A DNA stretch of 10,896 bases from DAOMOD01 sp964526035 (lineage in GTDB: Bacteria > Pseudomonadota > Gammaproteobacteria > Xanthomonadales > BPKI01), in the NCBI GenBank assembly GCA_964526035.1, contig CAZGKE010000118.1:1-10896 (forward strand). Direction: 5' to 3'. The first letter of the stretch is position 1, and every line of letters begins with the position of its first letter. Below are positions 8,294-10,896 of the stretch, in pieces. Below the pieces are notes generated by a model. The model worked only from the letters and a program-made list of their open reading frames with translations. It did not search any database and was not told the DNA's origin. The translations under genes were made by a program, and so were the position numbers.

Positions 8294-8449
8294 CGTACAT
8301 TTCCCCTGTGCTCGGGTTTCGAGTTTATCCCGAATCCGCGCCCATATTCAGCAGACGCGTGCACGGCGCCGACGGCCGGACACTTGCGCGCGACCTGCGG
8401 GTTGTCGACCCGGACCGGAACGTGAAATGGTCGATTCGCGAACTTGCGT

Positions 8450-8455
8450 TATCAT
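8450..8455 (+). promoter_or_regulatory. Candidate -10 box for the 799-aa redox gene
   Basis: TATCAT lies 13 bases before the Shine-Dalgarno and 31 bases before the GTG start. It matches the -10 box before the tRNA in both hexamer and flanks (GCG[C/T]TATCAT). No convincing -35 is seen (around 8427-8433, ATGGTCG). The 192-base divergent spacer 8294-8485 must also hold the promoter for the minus-strand 561-aa gene and ispG; the best minus-strand candidate is a weak TAAACT near 8325-8330. Confidence 0.35.
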
Positions 8456-8467
8456 CGCGGCTCGCAT

Positions 8468-8475
8468 AGGGGAGG
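8468..8475 (+). promoter_or_regulatory. Ribosome binding site that fixes the GTG start of the redox gene
   Basis: AGGGGAGG ends 10 bases before GTG 8486. The frame is open upstream to a TTG at 8444, but that would put the Shine-Dalgarno inside the gene. GTG 8486 also places the FAD-binding motif directly at the N-terminus, as in related flavoproteins. Confidence 0.7.
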
Positions 8476-8485
8476 CAGTCGCAAC

Positions 8486-10885
8486 GTGGGCGAACGATTC
8501 AAGATCGCCATCGTCGGATCGGGGCCTGGCGGCCTTAGCGCTGCTGCGCGAGCCGCAGAGCGTGGCCTGCCGCACGTCCTGCTGGAAGCCGAGCCGCATC
8601 TGTCGAACACCATCTACCGCTACCAGAAGGGCAAGCACGTCATGGACGAGCCCGGCATCCTGCCGCTGCGCGCGTCCGTGCCGTTCACCGCGGGGACCCG
8701 CGAAGCCATTCTGGAAGGCTGGGACGAAAAGACCGCGGCCCTCAAGGTCAACGTGCGCCATGGCGCCGAGGTCACCGCGATAGGCAAGCGCCCGGATGGC
8801 GTCTTCGAGATCACCATCAACCGAACTCAGAAGATTGAAGCTGAAAATGTCGTCCTCGGCATCGGCCTTCAGGGCAACATCCGCAAGATGGGTGTGGCGG
8901 GCGAGGATTCGCCCTTCGTGCAGTACCAGCTCGACGACCCCGACGAGTACGAAGGTGAAACCATCGTAGTGATCGGTGCCGGCGATGCCGCCATCGAAAA
9001 CGCCATCGCGTTGGCGAAGCAGAACAGCGTGATCATCGTCAACCGTCGCGACGAGTTCGCGCGCGCGAAGGAAGGCAACCTCAAGCTGATTTCGCGCGCG
9101 ATCGAGGACGGCCGCATCGAGTGCTACTACGGCTCGGAACCGGAAAAGGTCGAGGCCCTGCCGGCCGGCCGCAAACCGGGGCGCCTCACCCTGAGCACGC
9201 CAGGCGGCAAGGCACAGATCCTCTGCGACCGCATCATCGCGCGCCTCGGTGCGTCGGCTCCGCGTGGCTTCGTTGAAAACTGCGGCGTGGAGTTCCCCAG
9301 CAAGGATCCGGCCGCGGTTCCGGCCATCAGCTCCAAATATGAATCCAATGTCCCAGGCCTGTACATCGTCGGTGCGCTGGGAGGGTATCCGCTGATCAAG
9401 CAGGCGATGAACCAGGGCTACGAGGTCGTCGAGTACATCCTCGGCGAAAGCGTGGAACCGGCGGACGAGCCGCTGCTGCGCGACAAGTTCAAGCGCATGC
9501 CCGGATTCACCAACGTCGATGCAGCACTCAAGAAGGTGCAGCAGAGCGTGCGCCTGCTTTCGCACATCACGCCCCTGCAGCTTCGCGAGTTCATGCTCGA
9601 TTCCGAAATCCTCACGCCCGCGGCCGGCGAAGCGGTGTTCGAGCGCAACGACTACACCAATACGTTCTTTGCCATTCTCGACGGCGAGGTGAGCATCCAG
9701 CTCTCGAAGGACAAGTCAGTCTCCCTGCGCATGGGGCAGTTCTTCGGCGAGATGAGCCTGATTTCCGGTCGACGCCGCAACGCCACCGTGCTGGCCGGCC
9801 CCAACTGCGTGTTGATCGAAACCCCACGCCGCTCGATGAACCGCTTGATCAACTCGGTGGAGGCGGTCAAGCGCGAGATCGATCTGGTGTTCATCGCCCG
9901 CGCCATCCAGAGTCGCTTCGCGGCAGAGGCGACGTCGGAACAGATTGCCGAAGTCGTGCAGACCGCCACGCTGCAGCAGTTCCGCGCCGGCGACGTGGTG
10001 TTCAGCGAAGGCGAGAACGGCGACTGCCTGCACCTGGTGCGGGTCGGGTCGCTGACCATCTCGCGCAACATCGGCGGCCGTGAAGTGGTGCTGTCCTACG
10101 TGGCCGCCGGCAACTACGTGGGCGAAATGGCACTGCTCGGCGATTCGCGGCGCTCGGCCACGGTGCGCGCCGCGATCGCCACCGAGACCATCCGCCTCGA
10201 CGGCAATGCGTTCAAGAGTCTGCTCGAAAACAACCCCGTGCTGCGGCTCAAGCTGCAGTCCGAGCATCGCCAGCGCACCGCCGCCAACCTGTCCATGCAG
10301 ACCGCGCCGAGCGGCGGCGACATCATTTCCTTCCTGATCTCGCAGGGCGCCGGCGAAGCCACCGACATCCTGCTCATCGACGAGTCGCTGTGCGTGCGCT
10401 GCGACAACTGCGAAACGGCTTGTGCCGAGACCCACGGCGGCACGTCGCGGCTCGACCGCGAGGCCGGCCCCAGTTTCGCCACTGTCCATGTACCCACATC
10501 GTGCAGACACTGCGAGCACCCGCACTGCATGAAGGACTGCCCGCCGGACGCCATCCACCGCGCGCCCAATGGCGAGGTCTACATCGCCGACAACTGCATC
10601 GGCTGCGGCAACTGCGAGCGCAACTGTCCATACGGCGTGATCCACATGGCCACCAAGCCGCCGGCGAAACCGGGCCTGCTGAGCTGGCTCCTGTTGGGCC
10701 TCGGCAGCGGACCGGGCGAGGCGCCCAAATCCAATGTGAAATCCGACGCACCGAAAAAGGCGGTGAAGTGCGACATGTGCAAGGACCTCACAGGCGGCCC
10801 CGCCTGCGTCCGCTCCTGCCCCACCGGCGCCGCCATACGCATCTCGCCGGAAGAGTTTCCGGCGTATGCGCAGTCGAAGCGCTAG
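8486..10885 (+). CDS. Multidomain redox protein: FAD/NADPH module, two cyclic-nucleotide-binding domains, four-cluster ferredoxin
   Basis: A 799-aa soluble protein with three modules. Residues 5-330 are a thioredoxin-reductase/YpdA-like flavoprotein: FAD motif GSGPGG (11-16), NAD(P) motif GAGDAA (164-169), NRRDEFAR (186-193) which resembles the NADPH-selecting HRRxxxR, and NVPGLYIVGALGG (288-300). The CxxC pair of thioredoxin reductases is absent, so it is not one. Residues 361-455 and 478-590 are cyclic-nucleotide-binding domains. Their phosphate-binding cassettes FGEMSLISGRRRNATV (Glu422, Arg431) and VGEMALLGDSRRSATV (Glu547, Arg556) keep the ribose- and phosphate-contacting residues, so cAMP or cGMP binding is plausible. 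Residues 630-785 are a DmsB/HybA-type ferredoxin with four cysteine quartets: Cys636/639/642/646, 673/676/681/685, 704/707/710/714 and 762/765/774/778. The inferred role is nucleotide-gated electron flow from NAD(P)H through FAD to Fe-S clusters and an unknown partner, perhaps encoded beyond the window. There is no signal peptide. Domain calls are firm; the physiological role is unknown. Confidence 0.93.
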   Translation: MGERFKIAIVGSGPGGLSAAARAAERGLPHVLLEAEPHLSNTIYRYQKGKHVMDEPGILPLRASVPFTAGTREAILEGWDEKTAALKVNVRHGAEVTAIGKRPDGVFEITINRTQKIEAENVVLGIGLQGNIRKMGVAGEDSPFVQYQLDDPDEYEGETIVVIGAGDAAIENAIALAKQNSVIIVNRRDEFARAKEGNLKLISRAIEDGRIECYYGSEPEKVEALPAGRKPGRLTLSTPGGKAQILCDRIIARLGASAPRGFVENCGVEFPSKDPAAVPAISSKYESNVPGLYIVGALGGYPLIKQAMNQGYEVVEYILGESVEPADEPLLRDKFKRMPGFTNVDAALKKVQQSVRLLSHITPLQLREFMLDSEILTPAAGEAVFERNDYTNTFFAILDGEVSIQLSKDKSVSLRMGQFFGEMSLISGRRRNATVLAGPNCVLIETPRRSMNRLINSVEAVKREIDLVFIARAIQSRFAAEATSEQIAEVVQTATLQQFRAGDVVFSEGENGDCLHLVRVGSLTISRNIGGREVVLSYVAAGNYVGEMALLGDSRRSATVRAAIATETIRLDGNAFKSLLENNPVLRLKLQSEHRQRTAANLSMQTAPSGGDIISFLISQGAGEATDILLIDESLCVRCDNCETACAETHGGTSRLDREAGPSFATVHVPTSCRHCEHPHCMKDCPPDAIHRAPNGEVYIADNCIGCGNCERNCPYGVIHMATKPPAKPGLLSWLLLGLGSGPGEAPKSNVKSDAPKKAVKCDMCKDLTGGPACVRSCPTGAAIRISPEEFPAYAQSKR

Positions 10886-10894
10886 CGCTTCGAC
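10873..10894. repeat. Perfect 22-bp palindrome spanning the stop codon of the redox gene
   Basis: The arms GTCGAAGCGCT and AGCGCTTCGAC (10873-10883 and 10884-10894) are exact reverse complements. The TAG stop (10883-10885) sits at the centre, and the last codons (Ser-Lys-Arg) form the left arm. As RNA it gives a 9-bp stem with a CTAG loop. It could be the hairpin of a terminator or a binding site, but the window ends two bases later, so any T-tract cannot be seen. Confidence 0.7.
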
Positions 10895-10896
10895 GT

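Noticed and set aside
6665..8425. A 586-codon plus-strand frame opposite the PilZ-like gene
   Set aside because: It is antisense to a coding frame with a good start and a one-base overlap to ispG. Its translation has no recognisable domain and a shadow-like composition.
8421..8438. A CRP/Clp-like half site (CGTGA) upstream of the redox gene
   Set aside because: The second half (CGATTC) does not match TCACA, so the palindrome is too poor to call.
8486..9475. Thioredoxin reductase (trxB) annotation for the N-terminal module
   Set aside because: The fold matches, but the catalytic CxxC is missing and the chain continues into CNB and ferredoxin domains.
8348..9565. A 405-codon minus-strand frame opposite the redox gene's flavin module
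   Set aside because: It overlaps an unmistakable FAD/NADPH-binding coding region and the divergent promoter area, and its product shows no family features.

Overview
This 10.9-kb high-GC window reads as a chromosomal stretch from a gammaproteobacterium. The best guess is a Lysobacterales (Xanthomonadales)-type genome. This is inferred from gltB-gltD gene order and protein character, TATCAT-type -10 boxes, a TAGGAGCGCACC-type REP palindrome and heptameric GGGAGCA arrays; no 16S or other definitive marker is present.

Layout, left to right. (1) 1-1521 (+): the C-terminal third of the glutamate synthase large subunit (gltB), entering from the left edge. (2) 1522-1729: an unusual 208-base spacer bounded by inverted heptad-repeat arrays and a 5-bp direct repeat, containing a 70-codon ORF that bridges the gltB stop and the gltD start. 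(3) 1730-3163 (+): gltD, the glutamate synthase small subunit, whose stop codon lies in a REP-like palindrome. (4) 3302-3377 (+): tRNA-Arg(CCT), followed by a 36-residue single-pass membrane protein (3437-3547). (5) 3645-5177 (+): an ALDH7-family aldehyde dehydrogenase (AmaB type, aminoadipate-semialdehyde/piperideine-6-carboxylate oxidation). (6) 5178-5339: a GC-rich hairpin and a C-rich heptad array. (7) Minus strand, 8293 down to 5340: a 561-aa uncharacterised protein with a PilZ-like C-terminal region, overlapping ispG by one base (TGATG). The last dozen codons and stop of ispG lie inside the heptad array. (8) 8486-10885 (+), divergent from the previous pair: a 799-aa multidomain redox protein. 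It has a thioredoxin-reductase/YpdA-like FAD-NADPH module lacking the CxxC pair, two cyclic-nucleotide-binding domains with intact phosphate-binding cassettes, and a DmsB/HybA-type ferredoxin module with sixteen cluster cysteines. A perfect 22-bp palindrome spans its stop codon.

Functionally, gltBD handles NADPH-dependent ammonia assimilation into glutamate. amaB makes 2-aminoadipate in lysine catabolism, ispG carries out the penultimate MEP isoprenoid step, and the PilZ-like protein is a possible c-di-GMP or surface-signalling factor co-translated with ispG. The most interesting coding feature is the 799-aa protein, which looks like a cytoplasmic NAD(P)H-to-iron-sulfur electron conduit with built-in cyclic-nucleotide sensing. 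The most interesting non-coding pattern is that repeat sequences occupy gene boundaries: three consecutive intact genes' ends (gltD, ispG, the redox protein) have stop codons inside a palindrome or repeat, and gltD's start codon directly abuts a heptad array with no Shine-Dalgarno.
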